Source: Hydrogenibacillus schlegelii (lineage in GTDB: Bacteria; Bacillota; Bacilli; Thermicanales; DSM-22653). From it: 34,198 nt of DNA. How positions within the stretch are numbered: position 1 is the first letter of the stretch; every line of letters begins with the position of its first letter. Positions 1 through 8,141 of this stretch are shown one piece after another. The notes beneath the pieces are model-generated. The model was not told the DNA's origin and searched no databases. It was given only the letters and a program-made list of their open reading frames with translations. Made by a program: the position numbers and the translations under genes. The stretch covers positions 1 through 34,198 of the forward strand of contig NZ_JXBB01000015.1 of NCBI RefSeq assembly GCF_001653195.1. Direction: 5' to 3'.

Positions 1-90
1 TGCCGGAAGTGCGGCTACCGCGGACACGCGGATGCCGTCGGCGCCTGGAATATCAGCCTCGCGATTAGCGGCCTGGCCGAGGCGGCGTAA
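1..90 (+). CDS. tnpB: TnpB, RNA-guided endonuclease of an IS605-type element, C-terminal fragment
   Basis: The 29 visible residues hold the last zinc-ribbon CxxC pair (CRKCG) and the RuvC-III region (HADAVGAWN) with its catalytic Asp, ending GLAEAA. They align without gaps to the C-terminus of the complete TnpB at 14440-15504, but about 15 of 90 bases and several residues differ (GYRGHADAV against GYEAHVDVV), so this is a diverged sister. TnpB is the omega-RNA-guided nuclease that cuts DNA beside a short target-adjacent motif. The gene is cut only by the window edge; I see no decay. The stop TAA (88-90) lies in the loop of a hairpin that belongs to the omega RNA. Confidence 0.88.
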   Translation, partial: CRKCGYRGHADAVGAWNISLAISGLAEAA

Positions 91-269
91 GCCGCCGTTC
101 GAGGGCCGCCGCCCGGTGCGGTAACGCTTTTCGGCGGAACGCAGCCGGGGCGGGCCGATGACCCGGCCCAGATGGCGCTGCGATGAGGCCGAAGCTGAAA
201 GGCATGAGGCCGAGCAAGCGCTAACCTCCCCGTGGGAATCCCCGGAATTCATTCCGGGGAGGAGGTCAA
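1..269 (+). mobile_element. 3' part of an IS200/IS605-family element (copy 1)
   Basis: The element enters from the left edge: the tail of tnpB, a 179-nt non-coding end, a terminal hairpin at 240-259 (stem CCCCGGAA/TTCCGGGG, loop TTCA) and the tetranucleotide TCAA at 266-269. The right end of the complete copy at 13927-15683 has the same layout with no indels, and there the TCAA end is proven by the interrupted operator. The left part, with any tnpA, lies outside the window, so I cannot say whether this copy is complete. Confidence 0.9.
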
Positions 270-289
270 TCTCAATCTCAGAGTGGTAT
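64..289 (+). ncRNA. TnpB omega RNA (reRNA), copy 1, with guide
   Basis: Scaffold 64-269, overlapping the end of tnpB, followed by a guide that would begin at 270 (TCTCAATCTCAGAGTGGTAT). Position and orientation match known omega RNAs, which are read from the tnpB 3' end through the right end of the element into the flank. Over 64-269 it differs from copy 2 at only about 4 of 206 positions with no indels. It opens with GGCGGC-GTAA-GCCGCC (81-96), a perfect stem closed by a GNRA-type tetraloop that contains the tnpB stop codon. The guide length of about 20 nt is taken from the family, not seen. Confidence 0.75.
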
Positions 290-584
290 GATCAGGTTGT
301 CGGTTCAGTACGAGGGTAACCGAAAAGGGACAGAAGCGGGGGATCGCCGATTGTCGTCATAGGATCGAACAGAAGGACAGACGATGCGTCGGCTCGACAC
401 GGTAGCAAGGAGCCGGGAGTCGGCCCTTGTGAGCGACAGGCCGGTCAGACAAGTCGGTCAAAAGAAAGAGTCGAATTAAGGCTTGGCGGTTTCCATACCG
501 TAAGGAGCGATTCGAGAGTAAAAATGCTCTTCCATCGAAAGGATTCAGCCGAAAGGATTCCACAGCCCTGAACGGAGGGGATCG
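270..584. other. Intergenic region between the IS end and sbcD
   Basis: No credible gene. A short direct repeat CGAAAGGATTC occurs at 536-546 and 550-560, just before the sbcD ribosome site (GGAGGGG, about 574-580). I could not find a convincing -35/-10 pair. The first 20 bases serve as the presumed omega RNA guide of the element to the left. Confidence 0.6.
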
Positions 585-1967
585 ATGCGCATTCTCCATA
601 CCGCCGACTGGCACTTGGGGAAGACGCTCGAAGGCCGGAGCCGGCAGGACGAGTTCGAAGCGATGGTCGATGAGATGGCGGCGATCGTCCGGGAGGAAGC
701 CGTAGACGTCGTGCTGCTTGCGGGGGACGTCTTCGATGCGCCCAATCCGACGGCGTGGGCGGAGGCGCTCTTTTTTGAGGCGCTGGCGCGGCTTTCGGAG
801 GACGGGCGTCTCGTCGTCGTCATCGCCGGCAACCACGACCAGCCGGAGCGCCTGGCAGCGGCCCGGCCCCTCATCGTCGGGAGCCCCCGACGCATCTTGC
901 TCATCGGCCCGCTCGATGCGGACGGCGCCGCAGCCGGTGAACCCGATGCCGGGGCCGGCGCCGCCGCGGCGGGCGGTCGGCCGGCGGCGCGTCGGGAAGC
1001 AGGGCGGGAGAGGCAGAGCGGGCTTGACGAGTCGGCGGGCCGGGCAGAGACGGAGCGCTTCCGGCCGCTTTCGCTCGTCGTCCCCCGCACCGGGGAGCGG
1101 CTTGTCGTGGCGGCGCTTCCGTTTCCGTCCGAACGGCGCCTCGGGACGCTTTTTTCCGCCGATCCGGCCGCCGAGGCCATGCAGGACGCCTACGACCGGC
1201 GGGTGCGGGCGCTCCTTCAGGGGATGGCCGGTGCCTTTCGACCGGATGCGGTGAACGTCGTCCTCACCCATCTCTTCGTCGCCGGTGGGGAGACGAGCGA
1301 TTCGGAGCAGCCGATCCAGCTCGGCGGCGCGTACACGGTACGGCCGGAAAGTTTTCCGGTCGCCCACTACGTCGCCCTCGGGCATCTGCATCGGCCGCAG
1401 TGGGTGGCGGGGGCGCCGGCGCCGGTGCGCTATGCCGGGGCTCCCCTTCAGCTCGGCTTTTCCGAGGCCGGCTTCGCCAAGTCGGCGACGGTGCTGGAAC
1501 TTCGGCCGGGGGCGCCGGTGCCGGCGCCCGAAGGTCGACCGGGCGCCGGAGGGGGGCAGGTGAAGGAGGTGTTTCTTTCCTCCGGGCGGCCCCTCGTCCG
1601 CTGGCGGGCGGAAGGCGGACTCGCGCCGGTCTGGCGCCGGATCGAGCGGGGCGACGATCCGACGGCGTGGATCGAGCTGGAGCTCGCCCTGCCTTCCGGT
1701 GCCGACCTGCCGGGCGAGGAGGAAATCCGGCGGCTTAGGGCGGCCCGCCCGGGGATCGTCGGGATCCGCTTCGCCATCGCGCCGGTCGGGCCCGCCGCCG
1801 GGGCGGTTCGCCTCCGGGAGCTTCCGTGGGATGAGCGGTTCCGCCGGTTTTACCGGGAGAAAACCGGTGCGGAGCCGGGGGAGGAGCTCGTGAAGCTCTT
1901 TCTTGCCTACCTGAACGAGCTGGAGACGGAGGAGGACGGCGATGCGGCCGCTTCGGCTGGAATTTGA
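585..1967 (+). CDS. sbcD: SbcD, exonuclease subunit of the SbcCD (Mre11-Rad50 type) complex
   Basis: Metallophosphoesterase nuclease subunit that with SbcC opens hairpins and trims blocked DNA ends. N-terminal motifs are clear: D8 and H10 (ADWHLGK), the GDVFD motif near residue 48, GNHD at 82-85, then later THLF and ALGHLHRPQ. Start ATG at 585 follows a GGAGGGG site. At 460 residues it is longer than typical SbcD (about 380-410). The excess includes an Ala/Gly/Arg-rich low-complexity insertion at about residues 110-155, between the nuclease motifs, and a loose stretch around 310-325. Its last 26 bases overlap sbcC, so the two subunits are probably translationally coupled. Confidence 0.95.
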   Translation: MRILHTADWHLGKTLEGRSRQDEFEAMVDEMAAIVREEAVDVVLLAGDVFDAPNPTAWAEALFFEALARLSEDGRLVVVIAGNHDQPERLAAARPLIVGSPRRILLIGPLDADGAAAGEPDAGAGAAAAGGRPAARREAGRERQSGLDESAGRAETERFRPLSLVVPRTGERLVVAALPFPSERRLGTLFSADPAAEAMQDAYDRRVRALLQGMAGAFRPDAVNVVLTHLFVAGGETSDSEQPIQLGGAYTVRPESFPVAHYVALGHLHRPQWVAGAPAPVRYAGAPLQLGFSEAGFAKSATVLELRPGAPVPAPEGRPGAGGGQVKEVFLSSGRPLVRWRAEGGLAPVWRRIERGDDPTAWIELELALPSGADLPGEEEIRRLRAARPGIVGIRFAIAPVGPAAGAVRLRELPWDERFRRFYREKTGAEPGEELVKLFLAYLNELETEEDGDAAASAGI

Positions 1968-4900
1968 AGGTCTGCACAGCTACCGGGAAAAGGCGGTCAT
2001 CGATTTTCGGCCGCTCACTCGGGCGGGGCTTTTCGGCATTTTCGGACCGACGGGGAGCGGCAAATCGACGATTCTCGACGCCATCACCCTCGCCCTGTAC
2101 GGGACCGTCGTCCGGGCGGAACGGGGGACATCCGGCATTTTGAACGTCGACGCCGACGGGCTTGCCGTCGCCTTCGACTTCGCCCTCGCCGGGACCGCCT
2201 ACCGCGTCGAGCGCCGCTACCGCCGGCCTTCGGGGCGCGGGGAGCGCCTCGACGGAGAGCGGAAAGAGGCGGGAGACGGAGCCTCCTTTGGCTTGAAAAA
2301 CGAAAGCGCCCGCCTCCTCCGCCTGAAGGGACCGGCGCCGGAGGAAGCGGTCCCGCTCGAGGTGCTGGCGGAAAAGCCGCGGGAGGTCGATCGGGCCGTC
2401 GTGCGGCTGATCGGGCTGACGGGTGACGATTTTACCCGGGCGGTGGTGCTGCCGCAGGGGCGGTTTCACGAATTTTTGACCCTCAAGGGCAAAGACCGGC
2501 GGGAGATGCTCGAGCGCATCCTGAACCTGGAACGGTACGGGAAAGCGCTTTACGATCGGGTCAACGCCCGGGCTCGGGCGCTCGAGTCGGAGCGGGAGGT
2601 CAAAGCGGCGGAGCGGACCGGCCTCGGCGACGCGTCCCGGGAGGCGCTGGAGGCGGCGAAGGCGGCCCATGCCCGGGCGGAAGCCGAGCGGGCGGCGGCG
2701 GAAGGGCGGCTTCAGGCGCTCCGGGCGGAGGTCGAGGCGCTGCGGAAGGTCCGGGAGCTCCAGGATAAAGAAGCGGAGCTCGAGGCGGCCCTTCGGCGCC
2801 ACCGGGCCCGGGCGCCGGAGATCGAAGCCATGCGGGAAGCGCTTCGCCGGGCGGAGGCGGCGGCCCATCTCCGGCCGTACGCCGAGGCGCTGGTTCGAGA
2901 AGCGGATCGGCTTCAGGCCGTCTTCCGCGTCCGGGAGGCAGCGCGGGCGAAGGCGGTCGAGGCGGCCTCCCGGCTCGAGCAGGCGGAGGCCGATCTCACT
3001 GCCCGCCGCGAGCGGGCGGAGGCGCTCCGGCCGGACCTTCTCCGGCAGGCGGAACGGTATCGGACGGCCGAAGCCCGGGCGGCCCGCCTTCTTGCGCTGG
3101 AGGCGGAGATCGCCGAGGAGAAACGGAAGCGGGATCTGGCGGCCGCCGAAACGGCGGCCCATGAGCGGACGCTCATGCGTCTCAAAGCCGAGGAGGCGGC
3201 GAAAAAAGAACGGATCCGGGCGCTGAAGGCGGAGGTGGAGCGGCTTACGCTTCCGGAGGAGCGGCGAAAGCGGCTCGATGACGCCTGGCAGGCGGCCGAG
3301 CGGCTCCGGCAGGCGGAAGAGGCGGCCGAGACGGGTTCGACGCGGGCGGCGGAGGCCCGCGAGGCCGCCGCCCGCGAGATCGGGGCGGCCGCCTCGAGCT
3401 TTGAGCGGCTGGCCCGGACGGTAAGCGACGGTCGTGCGCGGGTCGCCGCGGCAAAGGGGCGCCTTGCGGTCGCCGCGTCCCTTTTGGCCGACGCCCTTCC
3501 GAAACTTTCGGCGGCCCTTGAAAAGGCGGAGGAGGTCGTGCGGCTCCGGCAAAAGGCGGCGGAGCGGGACGGCTTCATCCGGGAACTCGCGTCGCACCTC
3601 GTCGACGGCATCCCGTGCCCGGTCTGCGGCTCTTCGCACCATCCGGCCCCGGCCCATCTCCGACCGGAGGCCGCCCATGGGGCCGGGGCGACGGCGGCGT
3701 TCGCGGCGGAGGTCGGCGAGCTCGGAAAGGCATGGCTCGTCGTCCGAAGTACCCTTCAGGCGCGAAGCGAGGCGCTTTCCGCAAGCCGCGCGGCGGTCGC
3801 CGATCGGCTGACCTCCGCGGAGAAGTCGCTGGCCGAAGGGAGGCGGCTCCTCGCCACAGGGCCGATCTCCTCCGACGGAGGGGCGACGGCGCTTGAGTCG
3901 GGCGCGGCGCCGGATCCGGCGTCTTCTGGGGCGCCGGGCGCGGCGCCGAACCTCGCGCCGGAGGCCGTCCCGGAAGCTTTGGCGGAGTCGACGGAAGATT
4001 TAGCGGAGGCGGCGGCGACGGCGATCCCCGAAGCGGAAAAAGGCGCGACGCCGGAGACGTTCGGGGATCGGCCGGGGACGCCCGACGGCCGGGGCGGGGC
4101 GGCCGCCCGGGCGGAAGCGGCGGTGCGGGCTGCCCTTTCGGCCGTGGAACGACTCGCCCCCGATCCGGCCGCGCCTTTTGGACCGGATGAAGCCCCGACC
4201 TTGAACCCGGGTGCGGCCTCCTCCCTCGGTCCGGAGGCGACGGGGCAACTCACCGGGGAAGCGCCGGGCGTCGCCGGGGCGGATGCGTTGCGAGAGCTTC
4301 GGGCGGCGGTCGAGGCGCTGGGGGCGTTCGCCGAAGATCTGGAAACCGCGCGTCGGGGGCTGGAGGCGTTCGTCCGGACGCTTGACGCGCAAGATAAAGC
4401 GTTCGCCCTGCGGCTGGAGGCGGCGCGGCGCGCCCGGGATGAGGCCGCCCGGGCGGAAGAAGAAGCCCGGGAGAAAGCCCAAGCCCGGAAGGCGGCGGCC
4501 GAAGCGTATGCGGCCCGCTTTCCCGACCTGCCGTGGTCGGACGTCGACCGGCTTCGGGAAGCGGCCTTCCGGCAGGCCCGGGAGGCCGAGGCGTACCGGC
4601 AAGCGCTCGAGCAGGCGATGGTCGAACTCGAGCAACTCCGTAAGGCGCAGACGGAGGCGCAGGCGGTCCTGGAGGCGGCCGGGGCGGCCCTCGCCCGCCA
4701 CGAGGCAGAGCTTCGGGCGCGGGAGGTGCAGGCCGGAGAACTGAAACGGGAGCTTGCGGTCCTCACCGGCGGCCGCCCGCCGGAAGGACTTCGTCAGGCG
4801 GTGGAAGCCGAGCTTAAGGCCCTCGACGAGGCGGTCCGGCGGGCGGAAGCGGCGGCGGCGGCGGCCCGGGAGGCGCATCGGGCGGCCGAAAAGGAACTTT

Positions 4901-5904
4901 CGTCCGCCGAAAGCGCCCTTCAGGAGACCCGGCATCGTCTGGAGCAGGCGAAGGCTGCCTGGGACAGCGTCCGGCCGGAGTACGAAGCGATCGATGCCGG
5001 TTTTGCCGATCCGAAGGCGGCGCTTCAGGCCGTGCGAGATGAACGGGAGATGGCGTTTCTTCGGCACGAGCTCGACGGCTACGCCCGGGAAGGGGCGGCG
5101 CTCGAAGCCCGGCGGGCGGAAGCAGCGGCGGCGCTCGAGGCGGCGTTTCGCGACGCCCAGCCCGCGGCCGTCCTTCGCGAGACTTTGTTTCCCGCCGGGA
5201 CATCGCCGGCCGTCTCCGGCGGCCGGCTCCCGTCGGCGGTCTTCGAAGCGGCCGAGGCGGCCCTGCGGGAGCAGGAGGTGGCCGTTCAGAGGGCCACGGA
5301 ACGGGTCGGGGAGGCGGCGGAAAAGCTCGCCGCGCTTCAGGCCCGCCACGCGCGCTACCTCGCCCTGACCGCCGAGCTGGAGCGGCTGGAGAAGGCGGTC
5401 GTCCTTCACAAGCAGCTCTTGAAAGCGCTCGAGGGACGGGCGTTCGTCGAGTACCTCGCCCGGGAGGAGCTCGTCGCCTTGAGCCGGGCCGCTTCCGAAC
5501 GGCTCCAGGGGCTGACCGGCGGGCGACTTTCGCTGGAGGTCGACTCCGAGTCCAATTTCGTCGTCCGGGACTATTTGCGGGGCGGCCGCCTCCGGCCGGT
5601 GTCTTCCTTGTCCGGCGGAGAGACGTTTCTCGCCTCGCTGGCGCTGGCGCTGGCGCTCTCGTACGCCGTTCAGCTGAAGGGGACGGATCCGCTCGAGTTT
5701 TTCTTTCTCGATGAGGGCTTCGGCACCCTCGATCCGGAGGCGCTCGAGGTCGTCATCGGGACGCTCATGCGGCTTTCGTCGGAGCGGATGGCGGTCGGCG
5801 TCATCACCCACGTGCCGGCGTTTCGGGAGCGCATCCCGCACCGGCTCATCGTCGAGCCGGCGGACGAGTCGCGCGGTTCGCGGGTGCGCTTTGAAGTGAT
5901 GTGA
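1942..5904 (+). CDS. sbcC: SbcC, ATPase subunit of the SbcCD complex (Rad50 type)
   Basis: SMC-like ATPase that drives SbcD. Walker A GPTGSGKST is at residues 35-43, then a long Ala/Glu/Arg-rich coiled coil, the zinc hook CPVCG at 559-563, the returning coiled coil, ABC signature LSGGE at about 1223-1227 and Walker B FFFLDEGFGTLD near 1256. The family is usually about 1000-1150 residues; this one has 1320. Much of the surplus is a Pro/Ala/Gly-rich, non-coiled-coil stretch at about residues 644-776, shortly after the hook, which looks disordered. Start ATG 1942 has GGAGGA at about 1930 and lies inside sbcD. Long open frames on the other strand here are composition shadows. Confidence 0.96.
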   Translation: MRPLRLEFEGLHSYREKAVIDFRPLTRAGLFGIFGPTGSGKSTILDAITLALYGTVVRAERGTSGILNVDADGLAVAFDFALAGTAYRVERRYRRPSGRGERLDGERKEAGDGASFGLKNESARLLRLKGPAPEEAVPLEVLAEKPREVDRAVVRLIGLTGDDFTRAVVLPQGRFHEFLTLKGKDRREMLERILNLERYGKALYDRVNARARALESEREVKAAERTGLGDASREALEAAKAAHARAEAERAAAEGRLQALRAEVEALRKVRELQDKEAELEAALRRHRARAPEIEAMREALRRAEAAAHLRPYAEALVREADRLQAVFRVREAARAKAVEAASRLEQAEADLTARRERAEALRPDLLRQAERYRTAEARAARLLALEAEIAEEKRKRDLAAAETAAHERTLMRLKAEEAAKKERIRALKAEVERLTLPEERRKRLDDAWQAAERLRQAEEAAETGSTRAAEAREAAAREIGAAASSFERLARTVSDGRARVAAAKGRLAVAASLLADALPKLSAALEKAEEVVRLRQKAAERDGFIRELASHLVDGIPCPVCGSSHHPAPAHLRPEAAHGAGATAAFAAEVGELGKAWLVVRSTLQARSEALSASRAAVADRLTSAEKSLAEGRRLLATGPISSDGGATALESGAAPDPASSGAPGAAPNLAPEAVPEALAESTEDLAEAAATAIPEAEKGATPETFGDRPGTPDGRGGAAARAEAAVRAALSAVERLAPDPAAPFGPDEAPTLNPGAASSLGPEATGQLTGEAPGVAGADALRELRAAVEALGAFAEDLETARRGLEAFVRTLDAQDKAFALRLEAARRARDEAARAEEEAREKAQARKAAAEAYAARFPDLPWSDVDRLREAAFRQAREAEAYRQALEQAMVELEQLRKAQTEAQAVLEAAGAALARHEAELRAREVQAGELKRELAVLTGGRPPEGLRQAVEAELKALDEAVRRAEAAAAAAREAHRAAEKELSSAESALQETRHRLEQAKAAWDSVRPEYEAIDAGFADPKAALQAVRDEREMAFLRHELDGYAREGAALEARRAEAAAALEAAFRDAQPAAVLRETLFPAGTSPAVSGGRLPSAVFEAAEAALREQEVAVQRATERVGEAAEKLAALQARHARYLALTAELERLEKAVVLHKQLLKALEGRAFVEYLAREELVALSRAASERLQGLTGGRLSLEVDSESNFVVRDYLRGGRLRPVSSLSGGETFLASLALALALSYAVQLKGTDPLEFFFLDEGFGTLDPEALEVVIGTLMRLSSERMAVGVITHVPAFRERIPHRLIVEPADESRGSRVRFEVM

Positions 5905-5925
5905 CCTGCCGAAGGAGGGATGGCG

Positions 5926-7230
5926 ATGGGGCTTCGCTTTTCCCGGCGCGTGCGGCTGGCCAAGGGGGTGTCCTTGAACGTTTCGAAACGGGGGGTGGGC
6001 CTAAGCGTCGGCGTCCGCGGTTTTCGCGTCGGGGTCGGCCCCCGCGGGCCGTACGTTTCGGCGGGGATCCCGGGAACGGGCCTCTATGCGGTCGAGTCCC
6101 TTAAGAAGGGGTCCCGCCCCAAAGCGCATCGGGCGCCGCGAACGGAGAAGGTCAACTTCCCGGTCTCCGACGGGTTTCTTTCCGGCGGGCCGCTGGCGAC
6201 GCGGCTGGGGGCGCGGGCGTTTGCCCTGCCTGCCTGGACGCCCGGTCTGGCGCAGGCGACCCGCTCGCCGGAAGAGACGGGCGGGTCGCCAGAAGGCTTT
6301 TGGCATCCGCGGCTTTCTCCGGAGGTTCTCGCGGCGCTTCGGGAGGGGCTCCGGCCGCCGTTTTGGGCTCGCCTTCGCCCCTGGCTGGTCGGTCTGACCG
6401 TGACGTTCGCCCTGTTCGGCCACCGGCTCCTTGCGTTTGCCCTGGTGCTCGGGCTTCTGTACGAGTGGCCGTATCGCCGCCGCGGTACGGCGGCGGGGGC
6501 GCGCCTTCGGCGCCGGCTGCGCCGGGCCTTGGATCGCCGGGAGTGGGGTGCCGTGCGAGCGCTCGCGGCGCCCGGCGACGACAATGCGCCGCCGTGGAGC
6601 GGTCCGTGGCGGGACGACGCTTGGACGCTGGCGTTTCGCGCGGCGGCGGCGGATGCCTTCGGCGAGACGAAGGCCGCCGTGGCGTTGTACCGCCGGTATC
6701 TCGCCCGCTTTCCGGACGATCCGGCGGCCCGCTTTCGCCTGGGGCTTCTCGACATGGCCCTAAGATCCCGGTCGTCCGTCGCCGTCGAATCGCCCGCCGC
6801 CGTCGGATCGCCCGCCGCAGCCGGCCTCCAGGAAGGCGGACTACCGGTCGACGAACGAAGGGACGAACCTTCCGGCTCCGAAGCGCTGGGCGCGGTCGTG
6901 CGCGCCTTCGTGGCGGCGGGCCGTTCCGTTCCGCCGACGGCGCTCACGGCGCTGGCGGCCGCCCATCTGACGGAGGGGCACGCCGACGCGGCGCTTGTGC
7001 TTCTTGCGCAGGTCAAGGTGCCCAGAAGAGAGGCCGATGCGTGGATCCGGTCGGTCCGATTGCTCCGGGCCAAAGCGCATCTCCTCCTGGGCCGGGAAGC
7101 GGCCGCGCGTCGGGAGCTCGCGCTGCTTGCGGCGCTGGGGGAGGGCGGCGGATCGACGGAGGCGCTTTTGGCGTATGTTCGGAAGAAGGATCCGGCCGTC
7201 CTGTGGTGCGGAATAATCGATGTTGAATGA
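5926..7230 (+). CDS. DUF4236 protein with membrane segment(s) and TPR-like C-terminus
   Basis: The N-terminal 55 residues are a DUF4236 domain: MGLRFSRRVRLAKGVSLN, then the glycine-rich run of short strands ending SAGIPGTGLY. This family starts MGxRF, and AAGGAGG at 5912-5918 is well spaced for the ATG at 5926 rather than the ATG at 5920. A hydrophobic stretch at about residues 145-175 (WLVGLTVTFALFGHRLLAFALVL) should be one or two membrane segments. The remainder is helical with TPR-like units (around AVALYRRYLARFPDDPAARFRLGLLDMA) and a second helical block near the end. DUF4236 has no settled function. It begins 21 nt after sbcC, so it is likely co-transcribed with sbcDC. Confidence 0.85.
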   Translation: MGLRFSRRVRLAKGVSLNVSKRGVGLSVGVRGFRVGVGPRGPYVSAGIPGTGLYAVESLKKGSRPKAHRAPRTEKVNFPVSDGFLSGGPLATRLGARAFALPAWTPGLAQATRSPEETGGSPEGFWHPRLSPEVLAALREGLRPPFWARLRPWLVGLTVTFALFGHRLLAFALVLGLLYEWPYRRRGTAAGARLRRRLRRALDRREWGAVRALAAPGDDNAPPWSGPWRDDAWTLAFRAAAADAFGETKAAVALYRRYLARFPDDPAARFRLGLLDMALRSRSSVAVESPAAVGSPAAAGLQEGGLPVDERRDEPSGSEALGAVVRAFVAAGRSVPPTALTALAAAHLTEGHADAALVLLAQVKVPRREADAWIRSVRLLRAKAHLLLGREAAARRELALLAALGEGGGSTEALLAYVRKKDPAVLWCGIIDVE

Positions 7231-7272
7231 AAAAATCGATGGAAGCGAGCAAGGGTGGTCTTGAGGGCCGGC

Positions 7273-7911
7273 ATGGACAAGGGGGCGACATGGGCGATGA
7301 AGCTGCCGTCGGTCGTCATCGCCGATGAGGAACGTTATGTCTACTACCGACCGAGCCCGTTCATCGATTTGCACATCCGGCCGGGTGATCCGATCAAGCC
7401 CGATTCCGTCACCGAGAAGGCCTTGCGCCTGAACCGCGAGGTCGCCGAACCGCGCGATGCGCGCCTGTTCGGCGTGGCCTATTTTGGCTTCTCCGTTCCG
7501 TTGAGCGAAGCGGGCCGCCGCCGGGGCGCCGTCACGCTGGTCTTTCCGCTGGCGGATGGGGAGCGGGCCGCGCTTCCGCCGACGGGCCCGTTTCTCACCG
7601 TCTGGAGCCGCGAGCGCTGGATTCCGATCGACTTTGAAGACGTCATCTTCCTGGAGGCGCAAAACCGCAAGACGTTCGTCAGGGCGAGGGACGTTCAGGG
7701 CATGCACCGCGAATCGCTTTCCTCCCTGGAGGCATCGCTTCCGGCTGACCGTTTTGCGCGCATCCACCGGGCGTATATCGTCAACGTCCGGCAGATCGCC
7801 GAGATCCATCCGTACCCGCATTCCACGTTGCTTCTCGTGATGCGCGACGGTTCGCGCCTGCCGGTGAGCCGAACGTATGCGCCGCTTTTGCGACAGCGGC
7901 TCGGCTTCTGA
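7273..7911 (+). CDS. LytTR-type transcriptional regulator with N-terminal sensor-like domain
   Basis: Residues from about 105 to the end form a LytTR DNA-binding domain: the FEDVIFLEAQNRKTFVRA strand region, then RIHRAYIVNVRQIAEIHP and LPVSRTYAPLLRQRLGF. There is no receiver domain with a phospho-Asp. Instead the first 100 residues resemble the small ligand-sensing modules found at the N-terminus of some cytoplasmic chemoreceptors (YYRPSPFIDLHIRPGDPIKPDSV, then FGVAYFGFSVPL). I therefore read it as a one-component sensor-regulator with unknown signal. Start codon uncertain: ATG 7273 has GAGGG five bases upstream; GTG 7255 and ATG 7297 are alternatives. It lies 230 bp upstream of, and is co-oriented with, the CoA-transferase gene, the obvious candidate target. 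Confidence 0.85.
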   Translation: MDKGATWAMKLPSVVIADEERYVYYRPSPFIDLHIRPGDPIKPDSVTEKALRLNREVAEPRDARLFGVAYFGFSVPLSEAGRRRGAVTLVFPLADGERAALPPTGPFLTVWSRERWIPIDFEDVIFLEAQNRKTFVRARDVQGMHRESLSSLEASLPADRFARIHRAYIVNVRQIAEIHPYPHSTLLLVMRDGSRLPVSRTYAPLLRQRLGF

Positions 7912-8090
7912 GGCCTGGAGGGACGGGCGGGGCGGACGGCCTGCGCCGCCGGTGCGCCGGTGCGGCGCGCGGCGGTCGCCCCAGCGGCAAGGGAGGGGCG
8001 TGCCGGAAGCGCCCGTGCCGCCGGCGTCGCGTTTTGGACCGCTCATGGATGAAAAAAGCCGTTTGGTGTCAAAATACTCGACCGCGGGCC

Positions 8091-8118
8091 TTGACTCTGC
8101 TATGTTGCCTTTTAAAAA
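8091..8118 (+). promoter_or_regulatory. Weak candidate promoter for the CoA-transferase gene
   Basis: TTGACT at 8091-8096, 16 bases, then TAAAAA at 8113-8118. The -35 is good and the -10 poor, which would suit an activator-dependent promoter. The RBS AAGGAG follows at about 8126-8131. I found no clear LytTR-type direct repeat. Confidence 0.3.
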
Positions 8119-8141
8119 GCGCGGAAAGGAGATGAAGGCCC

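Noticed and set aside
357-1391. 344-codon open frame on the minus strand across sbcD
   Set aside because: It overlaps a clear SbcD on the plus strand, has an Arg/Pro-rich composition and no family features: a shadow of GC-rich coding DNA.
1735-5841. Very long minus-strand frames inside sbcC (647 and 613 codons)
   Set aside because: They mirror the codon pattern of the coiled coil; no ribosome sites or domains, and SbcC motifs fix the plus strand as coding.
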